Shown here: piece by piece, positions 8,272-15,639 of the stretch | Layout: every line of letters starts with the position of its first letter | How positions within the stretch are numbered: the first letter of the stretch is position 1 | NCBI GenBank assembly: GCA_024279425.1 | Contig: JAJRRO010000101.1 | Location: forward strand, 54,699-118,698 | Length of the DNA stretch: 64,000 nucleotides | Origin: Bacteroidota bacterium | GTDB taxonomy: Bacteria > Bacteroidota > Bacteroidia > Flavobacteriales > Flavobacteriaceae | Direction: 5' to 3' | Position numbers and translations under genes: made by a program | The notes under the pieces: generated by a model | Database searches by the model: none | What the model saw: the letters and a program-made list of their open reading frames with translations, nothing else | What the model was told of the DNA's origin: nothing

Positions 8272-8886
8272 TTATTCCGAAATTTGCAAATGATTATCAT
8301 TCCCAGTCATTTGCCAATGTCCTAGGGAGATGGGTATATTGCCAATGGCATTCAATTGATCAAAAAAGTCCTTCATTGTAAAAGGTTCTTTTTGCGTTTC
8401 CTTCATTTTGGCAAAATCTGCCATGGCACTTTCCAAAAGATATTTCCCGGTAATATAGCTACTTCCATACCCCGGTTGTCTCAGATATAGGTGCTGTTCA
8501 AAAAGAAGCAGTTCTTTTTCGGTCTTCATCCATCCTCGGGGGGTGTATTCCGAATGTATACCACCCGCTTCTTCCATGGTCATTGCATTGGCATGGGCAT
8601 AAAGGGGACCTAGTCCACGAGCAGCCCGCTAGGCAATAGGCCAGGCTGAAGTTTCAATGGATAGTAGTTTTGTCTGTAACGCTTTGAATGCTGGCCAACG
8701 TTTTTCAAAGGTCTCTGCTGTATAATCCGGAGCACCATCACTTCGTGGTGGTTTTTCAAAAGCGCGCCATTCCTTGAACAAGGATACCAAACCAGGGTAA
8801 TTGCCTTGTGCCTGTATGTTTTGGGATTGAAAACCCAGCATAAGAAATAAAAGAGGAATGGAAAGAAAGAGATGTGATTTCTTCAT
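8272..8886 (-). pseudogene. DUF885 family protein, internally deleted
   Basis: The N-terminal piece starts at ATG 8884-8886 ('MKKSHLFLSIPLLFLML', a signal peptide) and reads 'YPGLVSLFKEWRAFEKPP' up to 'SIETSAWPIA', followed by TAG (8629-8631). Without a frame change the reading continues '[20 protein letters not shown]', '[10 protein letters not shown]', '[20 protein letters not shown]' and '[10 protein letters not shown]', which is the C-terminal end of DUF885 proteins. A full-length member has roughly 550-600 residues, so about 350 internal residues are gone. The deletion joins 'WPIAQ' of the N-part to 'AQRAARGLG' of the C-part at a shared Gln codon, which is now TAG. DUF885 members are predicted secreted metallopeptidase-like enzymes; this copy must be inactive. 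Confidence 0.8.
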
Positions 8887-9106
8887 AACCGAAGGAGGTT
8901 GATTTGTGCCAACAATTGCCAATGCGTATAATTCGCATGCTGTATCAAATATAATGATTTAGAAAGTTGTCCTTATTCATTAATATTCAATATCTTAAGT
9001 GGAATCTATACCATCAATCCAAAAACTGGCACATGCCTATATGGATACCATCCTCCTCGTGCAAACGTATATGGCCAGCTCAGCCGCTTAATTCATAGGA
9101 TTCACG

Positions 9107-9889
9107 CTATAATTTCCGAACCCAGATATTTCTGAACTGGGTTTCGTTCCCGTGATCCTGCAATGAGATTATATCATCTCCATGGGCATCGGGATAGTGG
9201 TGCAATCCAATGTAAAAAGTCTGGCCATTGATGGTACTGTTGTTCTGCACCAAAACTCCGTTATGTAATACGGTTATTCTTCCTGGCGCATCCAAACGAC
9301 CATCTTTCTTAAATCGCGGGGCTGTATAGACGACGTCATAGGTATTCCATTCCAATGGGCTTCGCATAGCGTTGACCAAGGGCGGTTGATCTTTATAGAT
9401 ACTGGCCGCCTGGCCGTTTCTATAGGTGCGGTTGTTATAGGAGTCCAGTATTTGAAGCTCATAACGGCCTTGAAAGAACAAGCCACTATTACCCCTTCCT
9501 TGGCTCGCACCTTCTACCTTGTCCGGCGCACTGAATTCTATATGCAATTGAATATCACCAAATTTCATTTTGGTCTGTATGCCACCTGAACCGGGAACTA
9601 CAACCAATTGGTCGTTGTCCACGACTTTCCAGGGTGCAGGTTTTGCCTCATCCTTTGTACTTACCCATTGATCCAAATTGCTGCCATCAAAAAGGATAAT
9701 GGCATCCGAAGGTGCATCCCCTAATTTTTTGGCCGGTGTAATCACTGAAATTTCCGGCTCCCAAATTTCCGTCATTTGGGGTTTCATGGGCATGGGTGAT
9801 ACCTCAGGGGGGGTAGATTTATGTTGTGCTTGAATTTGGATAGTGAAGGCGATTGCTATAAGACATAGCCAAAATGATTTTGAATTCAT
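9107..9889 (-). CDS. Secreted DUF1080 (3-keto-disaccharide hydrolase-like) protein
   Basis: This 260-residue protein has a signal peptide ('FWLCLIAIAFTIQIQAQ', about 1-22) and a single DUF1080 concanavalin-like domain. Its conserved elements are 'AIILFDGSNLDQWVS', 'GGIQTKMKFGDIQLHIEFSA', 'GNSGLFFQGRYELQILDSY', 'EWNTYDVVYTAPRF' and 'RNIWVRKL'. The family includes 3-keto-glycoside hydrolases and carbohydrate-binding proteins. Its proximity to a Gfo/Idh/MocA oxidoreductase (12011), a family that can make 3-keto sugars, is suggestive but they are not in one operon. Complete and intact. Confidence 0.88.
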   Translation of the reverse strand: MNSKSFWLCLIAIAFTIQIQAQHKSTPPEVSPMPMKPQMTEIWEPEISVITPAKKLGDAPSDAIILFDGSNLDQWVSTKDEAKPAPWKVVDNDQLVVVPGSGGIQTKMKFGDIQLHIEFSAPDKVEGASQGRGNSGLFFQGRYELQILDSYNNRTYRNGQAASIYKDQPPLVNAMRSPLEWNTYDVVYTAPRFKKDGRLDAPGRITVLHNGVLVQNNSTINGQTFYIGLHHYPDAHGDDIISLQDHGNETQFRNIWVRKL

Positions 9890-10004
9890 GGTCTAAGTTT
9901 GTTTGTTATGAGTACAATTCAAATATATCATAAAAATCGGTGTTATTTGTATTGAATTGGTGCTGGATTGTTAGGAATACCAAAAGTCTTGGATATGGTA
10001 TGTG

Positions 10005-10640
10005 TTATTTCTTTTTAGCCATAAAAATCATATCGGTAAAAACGCGTCCATCGGGTTCGGGGCAAGGCTGTTTTATTGAATGGGTCAGCTCAAAACCGCT
10101 TTGGGCAAGGCACGCCTTAATAAAATCTTCTTGATGATACTCAATGTGTACTTTGTGCTCCGGACTAAAACTAGCCGTTTCAAATCCTGAAGCGCTATAA
10201 TCCCCTTCCATGGTGCTTAAATAAAGGGCCCCTTTGTCAGTAAGTAATGCAGTGCAATCTGCAATAAGCTTTTTGCATTCTTCCTTCATTAAATAGGGCA
10301 ATACAAAGGCTCCTAAAATGGCGTCGAATTTTTGGTCAAGCTTGGCAATATCACGACAGTCCATAACCTTATAATGGGCCGTGGGGTTGTTTGCCTTTGC
10401 CAAGGCTACCATATTGGGCGCCAAATCAATCCCGGTTATGTTGAAGTCAGGTCTTTTGCCCAAAAGATATTGGGTTACATTGCCAGGACCGCACCCCAAT
10501 TCAAGTACCTTGGGTTTTTCCGGGACGAATTCGCAAAAAGTGTCAAAAGAAGCATTATAAAGCGTTACCTGACTTTTCTTTTCCCAATACGCATGGGCCG
10601 CTTTGTTATAGGTGTTTTGGGTGGTTGAATCCCTGTTCAT
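10005..10640 (-). CDS. Class I SAM-dependent methyltransferase
   Basis: This 211-residue soluble protein has the Rossmann-type methyltransferase signature: motif I 'PKVLELGCGPGNVTQYLL' (SAM-binding GxGxG), motif II 'NITGIDLAPNMVALAK' with the acidic residue that binds ribose, then 'YKVMDCRDI' and 'FDAILGAFVLPYLM'. It resembles the Methyltransf_25/11 group. The substrate cannot be inferred. It is monocistronic, flanked by the DUF1080 gene and the second copy of the 166-bp repeat. Confidence 0.88.
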   Translation of the reverse strand: MNRDSTTQNTYNKAAHAYWEKKSQVTLYNASFDTFCEFVPEKPKVLELGCGPGNVTQYLLGKRPDFNITGIDLAPNMVALAKANNPTAHYKVMDCRDIAKLDQKFDAILGAFVLPYLMKEECKKLIADCTALLTDKGALYLSTMEGDYSASGFETASFSPEHKVHIEYHQEDFIKACLAQSGFELTHSIKQPCPEPDGRVFTDMIFMAKKK

Positions 10641-10779
10641 GTGTTTAAGGTTTTATTGAAACAACCCAAATTACGTAAAGTGCTCTTAATTTCTAACGAT
10701 ATTGTAAATCATAGTGATATTTAGATAGTTATCAACCAATACAAGATATAAATCAGAACTAGTGAAAATACAAAGAATA

Positions 10780-10945
10780 TAAGAGACTGTTTTGAATTCT
10801 ATTAATTGTTTTTCTATGACGCTTTTTGCACATCATTTTGTTAAAATCTCTTCAAGTAGCCCTGCTATTATCATCTATTTTTATCTCATGTTGCATCAAA
10901 AATGGCCTATACAAATTCCAATCATAAAATTCAAAACAGCCTCTA
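10780..10945. repeat. 166-bp terminal-inverted-repeat element, copy 2 (MITE-like)
   Basis: Same length and order as the element at 330-495, with scattered substitutions. The left terminus is TAAGAGACTGTTTTGAATT; the right terminus is the reverse complement with two mismatches in 19 bp. It overlaps the 3' end of a small minus-strand frame and replaces its natural C-terminus. Internal blocks such as TCAAGTAGCCCTGCTATTAT are identical in both copies. Confidence 0.8.
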
Positions 10946-11229
10946 AGGTAGAGTCCTATTTCATGAAGTCGGTCCTTCTTGGCCTGTGCAATGATTTGAT
11001 CACGAATCTTTTTTCGTTCAAAATCGCTAATGTTTTTAGTGGCAACAAAGGTATCTCCAGAAAATTTCACATAACTTTTCCTTAGCTCCGTAAAGCTTCT
11101 ACTTTTCTTCAACAAAGCCCTATTGGTCTTGATTATTTTCATCGGTTGACCACTATATTCCATCGTATCTTGTTTAAGATATAGGTAGTGAAAAATGGGT
11201 TTTTTATTACAATATCTGACCTTGAACAT
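10946..11229 (-). pseudogene. Small hypothetical protein, 3' end replaced by repeat element
   Basis: The frame starts at ATG 11229 (or, more typically, at 'MKIIKTNRALLKKSRSFTE', ATG 11142) and encodes a basic, charged protein with 'FERKKIRDQIIAQAKKDRLH'. The frame then passes into the 166-bp repeat, and the last ~30 residues to the stop at 10852 derive from the repeat. Similar short proteins with a charged N-terminus and a hydrophobic C-terminal tail are, to my recollection, common in Flavobacteriia; the tail is missing here. No function is recognised. The 290 bp from here to 11519 contain no gene. Confidence 0.45.
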
Positions 11230-11518
11230 TGTGGTTTGCTCTCTAGGTCAACTTAAAGCAACTTCATTTAAATGAGTCATAGTATGGGGGCAGTTGGCAA
11301 TGTACCTTCTCAACAGGAAACGATCAATTAGTTATTTCCCGTTAAAATAAGAATTTGAACCCACTCAGAACATGACTTCACTACTATCCACGATTCCAGT
11401 TTAAAACTGATAAAAGTCATAGTATGTATTGACTTAGTGGTCTAATTTCGATACCTTTATGAGTTGAGTTTCCATCCTTTTGAACAAACTAAAGTATAAC
11501 CTAATATAACACCGGAGT

Positions 11519-12004
11519 ATGATAAAAATTAGAAACGAAAAGTACTTGAAAAATAGTATGGTACTGTTGCGGCTTTTTATTGGTTGGCACTTCCTGTATG
11601 AAGGCATCATAAAGCTGTATAATCCCGATTGGACGTCTTTTGGTTACCTGGCCTCGGCTCAGGGCCCTTTTCGTCCCTTCTTTCTATGGTTGACTAGTGA
11701 TGCCATGATTACCATCGCCGATTGGGGCAACATCATTGCCCTGACCTTTGTGGGGCTTAGTTTGGTGCTGGGCATCTTCGAAAAATGGGGGGCCATCGTT
11801 GGCGCCTGCCTATTGGCCTTGTACTATCTGGCACACCCTTCCTTTCCTTGGGTCACACAACTCAATGTAGAAGGCAGCTATTGGTTCATCAATAAAAACC
11901 TGATCGAGCTTATAGCCTGTGTGGTGATCTATCAAATTCCGACTTCCGAATTCTTTGGACTTAAACGGATTTTAAACAAAAAAGAAATACTAACCGAAGC
12001 ATAG
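11519..12004 (+). CDS. DoxX-family membrane protein
   Basis: This 161-residue protein has about four membrane helices. It begins 'VLLRLFIGWHFLYEGIIKLY', the conserved first helix of DoxX/TQO-DoxD proteins, and has 'FVGLSLVLGIFEKWGAIVG' and 'INKNLIELIACVVIYQIP' further on. DoxX proteins act in the membrane, sometimes with quinone-linked oxidation. The gene ends 6 bp before the Gfo/Idh/MocA oxidoreductase, so the two are almost certainly cotranscribed. In Bacteroidota, DoxX beside a Tat-exported sugar oxidoreductase is a recurrent pair, which suggests membrane electron disposal for the oxidoreductase (inference). A GGAG just upstream of the ATG may help initiation. Confidence 0.85.
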   Translation: MIKIRNEKYLKNSMVLLRLFIGWHFLYEGIIKLYNPDWTSFGYLASAQGPFRPFFLWLTSDAMITIADWGNIIALTFVGLSLVLGIFEKWGAIVGACLLALYYLAHPSFPWVTQLNVEGSYWFINKNLIELIACVVIYQIPTSEFFGLKRILNKKEILTEA

Positions 12005-12010
12005 AAAAAG

Positions 12011-13597
12011 ATGAAATTTACAAGAAGAGACGCATTAAAAGGTTTAGGTGGTATTCCACTAATGGGTGCTGTCTGGTGGGCAGGTGCTGCCAATACCGTG
12101 GCCAAGAAAAAAGAACGTTCCGCCATTTTGGAACAATTGAACATACAGCCTTCATTGCCTACGGCCGTACCTGGAATAGGTGGTGACCCCGTTCGCGTGG
12201 GCATCATAGGTTTTGGTATTCGCGGAGAACAGTTATGCCGTGCCTTAGGTTATGCCACTGACGAATGGAAAGAAGATATGCGATTGCGAGCCGTAGAAAA
12301 CCCTAAGCATTCGGCTTTAAAGGATTTTATGGCCCAGGACAAGCATAATATTAAATTGGTTGGGGTCTGCGATATTTTTGATTATCGTGCGAATAAGGCT
12401 TTGAAATCTTTCAATACCGATGATAATACGATGGAACGTTTTCGTACGCATCAAGAAATGATCCGTTCCGGCAAGGTCGATGCCGTGGTGATTGCTACTC
12501 CAGACCATTGGCATGCCCCAATGGCCATTGATGCTTTGGAGAACAATATTCACGTGTATGTTGAAAAACCCATGACACATACGGTTGAGGAAACCTACCG
12601 CTTACGTGAAGCAGCACGCAACTCAGAAGCAGTGTTGCAGGTAGGGCACCAGCATAGACAGACTTTGAGTTTTCAAACGGCCAAGGACATCATTCAAAAA
12701 GGGACTATTGGACATGTATCGTTGATACAGACCAATACTAACCGCAATGATGACAATGGTGCTTGGATGTACAATATTCATGAAGATGCAAGTCCGCAGA
12801 CCATTGATTGGGATATGTTTTTGGGTTCTGCACCGAAGGTTCCGTTTAATAAAAACCATTTCTTTAGATGGCGTAAGTGGTGGGCCTACGGTTCTGGATT
12901 ATCCGGCGATTTATTGTCCCACGATTACGATCGTTTAAACTGTGTTTTGAATATGGGAATTCCGGAGTCTGTGATGACCTCTGGTGGTATTTACACTCAT
13001 AGGGATGGCCGTGACGTACCCGATGTACTTCAGGTGAATATGGAATATCCCAACTTTAGCACGGGTGGTAGTCAAGAGCTGGGCAAGGAAAAAGGGATGA
13101 CCTTTGTATATAGTGCTACCTTGGGCAACGGATTTAGCCGTCCTACAGTACTTATGGGCCATGACGGTACCATGGAGCTAGGCAACCGATTGACGATTTG
13201 GCCTGATGGCCGATCTACGCGATATGCCGATATGATCGAGGAGGAGAAAATGAGTCCAACGGTGCCTATTTATCAATATAATCCAGGGGCATCGGTCCCT
13301 GATGCAGTGGCTTCAGCAACTTCCCAGTACTTTGCGGACAAGGGACTCATGTGGACGTACATCAACGGCGCACGAGTCGATTCTACTTTCCTGCACATGA
13401 GGGAATGGTTAAGCAGTACACGTAATGGCGGTACATTAAGTTGTGGAATCGATGAAGGATTCGAAGAAGCTATTTCTTCCCATATGGCTGGACTTTCCTA
13501 TAAATTAGGAAGACGAATTGAGTGGGATAAGGAACAGGAAATACTTAAACCCATAGAGGGCATTGATTTTAATGAAGCTCTGCTTGCTTCAATATAG
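12011..13597 (+). CDS. Tat-exported Gfo/Idh/MocA family oxidoreductase
   Basis: This 528-residue protein has a Tat signal, 'KFTRRDALKGLGGIPLMG' with twin Arg at residues 5-6. The N-terminal Rossmann domain contains 'VRVGIIGFGIRGEQLCRAL' (dinucleotide-binding GxGxxG), then 'VDAVVIATPDHWHAPMAIDA' and 'HVYVEKPMTHTVEETYRL', where EKP carries the conserved Lys. The C-terminal domain is of GFO_IDH_MocA_C type. Such exported members oxidise or isomerise sugars with tightly bound NAD(P). The substrate is unknown. It is the second gene of the DoxX operon and is followed by a strong hairpin at 13634. Confidence 0.9.
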   Translation: MKFTRRDALKGLGGIPLMGAVWWAGAANTVAKKKERSAILEQLNIQPSLPTAVPGIGGDPVRVGIIGFGIRGEQLCRALGYATDEWKEDMRLRAVENPKHSALKDFMAQDKHNIKLVGVCDIFDYRANKALKSFNTDDNTMERFRTHQEMIRSGKVDAVVIATPDHWHAPMAIDALENNIHVYVEKPMTHTVEETYRLREAARNSEAVLQVGHQHRQTLSFQTAKDIIQKGTIGHVSLIQTNTNRNDDNGAWMYNIHEDASPQTIDWDMFLGSAPKVPFNKNHFFRWRKWWAYGSGLSGDLLSHDYDRLNCVLNMGIPESVMTSGGIYTHRDGRDVPDVLQVNMEYPNFSTGGSQELGKEKGMTFVYSATLGNGFSRPTVLMGHDGTMELGNRLTIWPDGRSTRYADMIEEEKMSPTVPIYQYNPGASVPDAVASATSQYFADKGLMWTYINGARVDSTFLHMREWLSSTRNGGTLSCGIDEGFEEAISSHMAGLSYKLGRRIEWDKEQEILKPIEGIDFNEALLASI

Positions 13598-13633
13598 CGT
13601 AAGTATGTAGTCTCATAATTTGTTGAATTAGAG

Positions 13634-13660
13634 AATAGCGGGCCCATTGGGCCCGCTATT
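13634..13660 (+). terminator. GC-rich perfect hairpin after the oxidoreductase gene
   Basis: AATAGCGGGCCC and GGGCCCGCTATT form a perfect 12-bp stem around an ATT loop, 36 bp after the stop codon. The following T-run is weak (ATTTGATT), so it may act as a transcript-end stabiliser as much as an intrinsic terminator. Confidence 0.65.
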
Positions 13661-13689
13661 TGATTGTGCACTAAAGGTTATTTTTCCTG

Positions 13690-13714
13690 TCATTCCGTGC
13701 CTGACACGGAATCC
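13690..13714. repeat. Palindromic extragenic repeat (TCATTCC...GGAATCC type)
   Basis: ATTCCGTG and CACGGAAT form an 8-bp perfect stem (13692-13712) inside a TCATTCC...GGAATCC frame. The same frame with a different stem sequence is at 55769-55793, which points to a dispersed REP-like family whose stem pairs covary. Confidence 0.5.
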
Positions 13715-13827
13715 AAGAGCAACTTTTTATAAAGAATTTTCATATCCCTAAAAAAAAAGAACAAATATTATTAATTTAAGAGATAAACAAGGTCAAAACT
13801 GATATATATAATACTTTAATTGAGCCG

Positions 13828-13835
13828 TAATTTTG
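13828..13835 (+). promoter_or_regulatory. Bacteroidota-type -7 box for tonB
   Basis: TAATTTTG fits the TAnnTTTG consensus of the Bacteroidota primary sigma factor, 22 bp upstream of the TonB start codon in an otherwise AT-rich, gene-free gap. The -33 element is not clear. Confidence 0.45.
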
Positions 13836-13857
13836 GGTAATTCATAAAACATAAGTC

Positions 13858-14586
13858 ATGCAAGTCAAGAAGAACCCAAAAGCGGATTTAAACCGTAACA
13901 GCGGCCTCTATTTTGTAATTGGCCTTACCCTAGTCCTCTTTCTCGCATGGAGGGCTTTGGAATACAAATCATATCCGAAACCGGACCATATCGTTGAATT
14001 ATTAAATGTAGTCGAGGAACTTAAGGAAGATGTTCCTATTACCGAACAGATAAAGACACTTCCACCTCCACCTCCACCATCAGCACCTGAAATCATTGAG
14101 ATTGTTGAGGATGAAGCTGAAATTGAGGAAACCGTGATCGAAAGCACGGAGTCTAGCCAGGATCAGGTTGTTGAGGAAGTGATGGATGTTGACGATGTTG
14201 AGGTTGGTGAAGAAGAAGAGGAAATATCAGTTCCTTTTGCCGTTATCGAGAATGTTCCCATTTTTCCAGGTTGTGAAAAGGCCAAGGGCAATGCTGAAAG
14301 AAAGGCATGTTTTCAGAAGAAAATCCAGCAGCACGTTACAAAAACGTTTAGGTATCCACAAATTGCCGCAGAAATGGGCGTCCAAGGGAGAGTTTTTGTA
14401 CAATTTGCCATAAATTCCAAAGGTTATATTGTAGATGTCAGATCTAGGGGGCCAGACGTAGGATTGGAAAAAGAAGCAAATCGCATTGTGGCCACATTGC
14501 CAAGAATGACCCCTGGCACCCAAAGAGGGAGAGCGGTTAAGGTACCCTATAGTATTCCTGTCACCTTTAGACTGGCATTGCAATAA
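13858..14586 (+). CDS. Energy transducer TonB
   Basis: This 242-residue protein has one N-terminal membrane anchor (about 20-40, 'GLYFVIGLTLVLFLAWRALE'), a periplasmic spacer with a Pro run and a strongly acidic Glu/Asp/Val region (about 65-120), and a C-terminal TonB domain starting 'VPIFPGCEKAKGN' with 'YPQIAAEMGVQGRVFVQFAI' and 'VPYSIPVTFRL'. The two cysteines in 'FPGCEKAKGNAERKACF' are typical of flavobacterial TonB proteins. It would energise TonB-dependent transporters such as SusC together with ExbBD, which are not in this window. Monocistronic. Confidence 0.9.
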   Translation: MQVKKNPKADLNRNSGLYFVIGLTLVLFLAWRALEYKSYPKPDHIVELLNVVEELKEDVPITEQIKTLPPPPPPSAPEIIEIVEDEAEIEETVIESTESSQDQVVEEVMDVDDVEVGEEEEEISVPFAVIENVPIFPGCEKAKGNAERKACFQKKIQQHVTKTFRYPQIAAEMGVQGRVFVQFAINSKGYIVDVRSRGPDVGLEKEANRIVATLPRMTPGTQRGRAVKVPYSIPVTFRLALQ

Positions 14587-14628
14587 AAAGCATAATTTCC
14601 AGAACGGTTTGGGTAGCATGGTCTCATC

Positions 14629-15540
14629 TTATGTGTCTTGATAGTCGATCAGCTTTTGGGGACCTTCCAATAAAAGACGTACTATTTGCAAAGTGCCATC
14701 ATCTTTGGTGGCAATTTGCCACTTTATAAGGGATATTGTTCCGTTTTCAATTTCAATTCCCGTAATACTACGTGGGTGCACACAACTACCATCATTAAAA
14801 AAAGGAATATCCCCTGGCTCCGGAAATCGGGGCCTGTGGGTATGGCCCACAATAGTGATTATGAGGTTGTTTTTAAGAATCCATTTTTTAATACGGCGTT
14901 CTACCTTAATGAGTTCCTTATGGTTTTTTGCCGGACTAGTAGGGTCTGCTATGCCCCAAACTTGAAGGGGTTTCCAGAGCACACGTACCAAAAATCGGCC
15001 CCAGCGCCAAAAGGTGTAGTTCCATAAATCGGCTTGATGGCCATGGGTCAAGAAGAGTTCTTGCTGTGTCTCTTTATGTTTCAAAATTAAACCTTCATGG
15101 TATTCGATACCTTCAAAAAGCTCTTTGTCCTTGTCGTCAATGGACTCAAAATAGCTCCACAGATGCTTTTTTACATAAGCATCATCCTTATATACCATGT
15201 CATGGTTGCCCCAAAGCATATGCAGCCTATTCTCCAGGTGGTATTTCCTCAATAATTGGTATACATTCTTGTGCGCTTCAAAAATGGGCTCAAAAGAAAG
15301 GTTTTCCCATAACTCGTCACCATCGCCAAGTTCGCAATAGTCAAATCCGTTATTGTAATAATGTTTTATGGCGTGGTAATAGATGTTTCTGTTATTGGCA
15401 AAATCATCGGCAAAGCTATTATCCCCCCTGTGGCAATCACTGAAAAGAATAAACTTGGAGGAATCATCAAAAGGCACCACCTTGGCATTTTTGTACGCTC
15501 TTGACAACCTGAAATTAGAGGACATGCATGATTTTTGCAT
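14629..15540 (-). CDS. LpxH-like calcineurin-fold metallophosphoesterase
   Basis: This 303-residue soluble protein has the metallophosphoesterase metal-binding set: 'FSDCHRGDN' (D-x-H), 'ELGDGDELWE' (GD), 'MLWGNHDMVY' (GNHD), 'LTHGHQAD' (GH) and 'VGHTHRPRFP' (GHxH). The order and spacing resemble UDP-2,3-diacylglucosamine hydrolase-like and related phosphoesterases, but at 303 residues it is longer than LpxH (~240). The start may be the Met at codon 6. It is transcribed away from the GAF gene. Substrate unknown. Confidence 0.85.
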   Translation of the reverse strand: MQKSCMSSNFRLSRAYKNAKVVPFDDSSKFILFSDCHRGDNSFADDFANNRNIYYHAIKHYYNNGFDYCELGDGDELWENLSFEPIFEAHKNVYQLLRKYHLENRLHMLWGNHDMVYKDDAYVKKHLWSYFESIDDKDKELFEGIEYHEGLILKHKETQQELFLTHGHQADLWNYTFWRWGRFLVRVLWKPLQVWGIADPTSPAKNHKELIKVERRIKKWILKNNLIITIVGHTHRPRFPEPGDIPFFNDGSCVHPRSITGIEIENGTISLIKWQIATKDDGTLQIVRLLLEGPQKLIDYQDT

Positions 15541-15604
15541 AAATATCCAAAAAAATGGGGAATACCATTAGATTTCCTTTAACAAAAGTCTATTGGATGT
15601 TTTG

Positions 15605-15612
15605 TAATTTTG
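15605..15612 (+). promoter_or_regulatory. -7 box for the GAF protein gene; decides the start
   Basis: TAATTTTG matches TAnnTTTG, and a TTGG lies at about 15592. Transcription would begin near 15619, which rules out the in-frame TTG at 15610 as start and supports ATG 15640. Confidence 0.5.
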
Positions 15613-15639
15613 TGGGTCCAATATAGACCAATCATAGAT

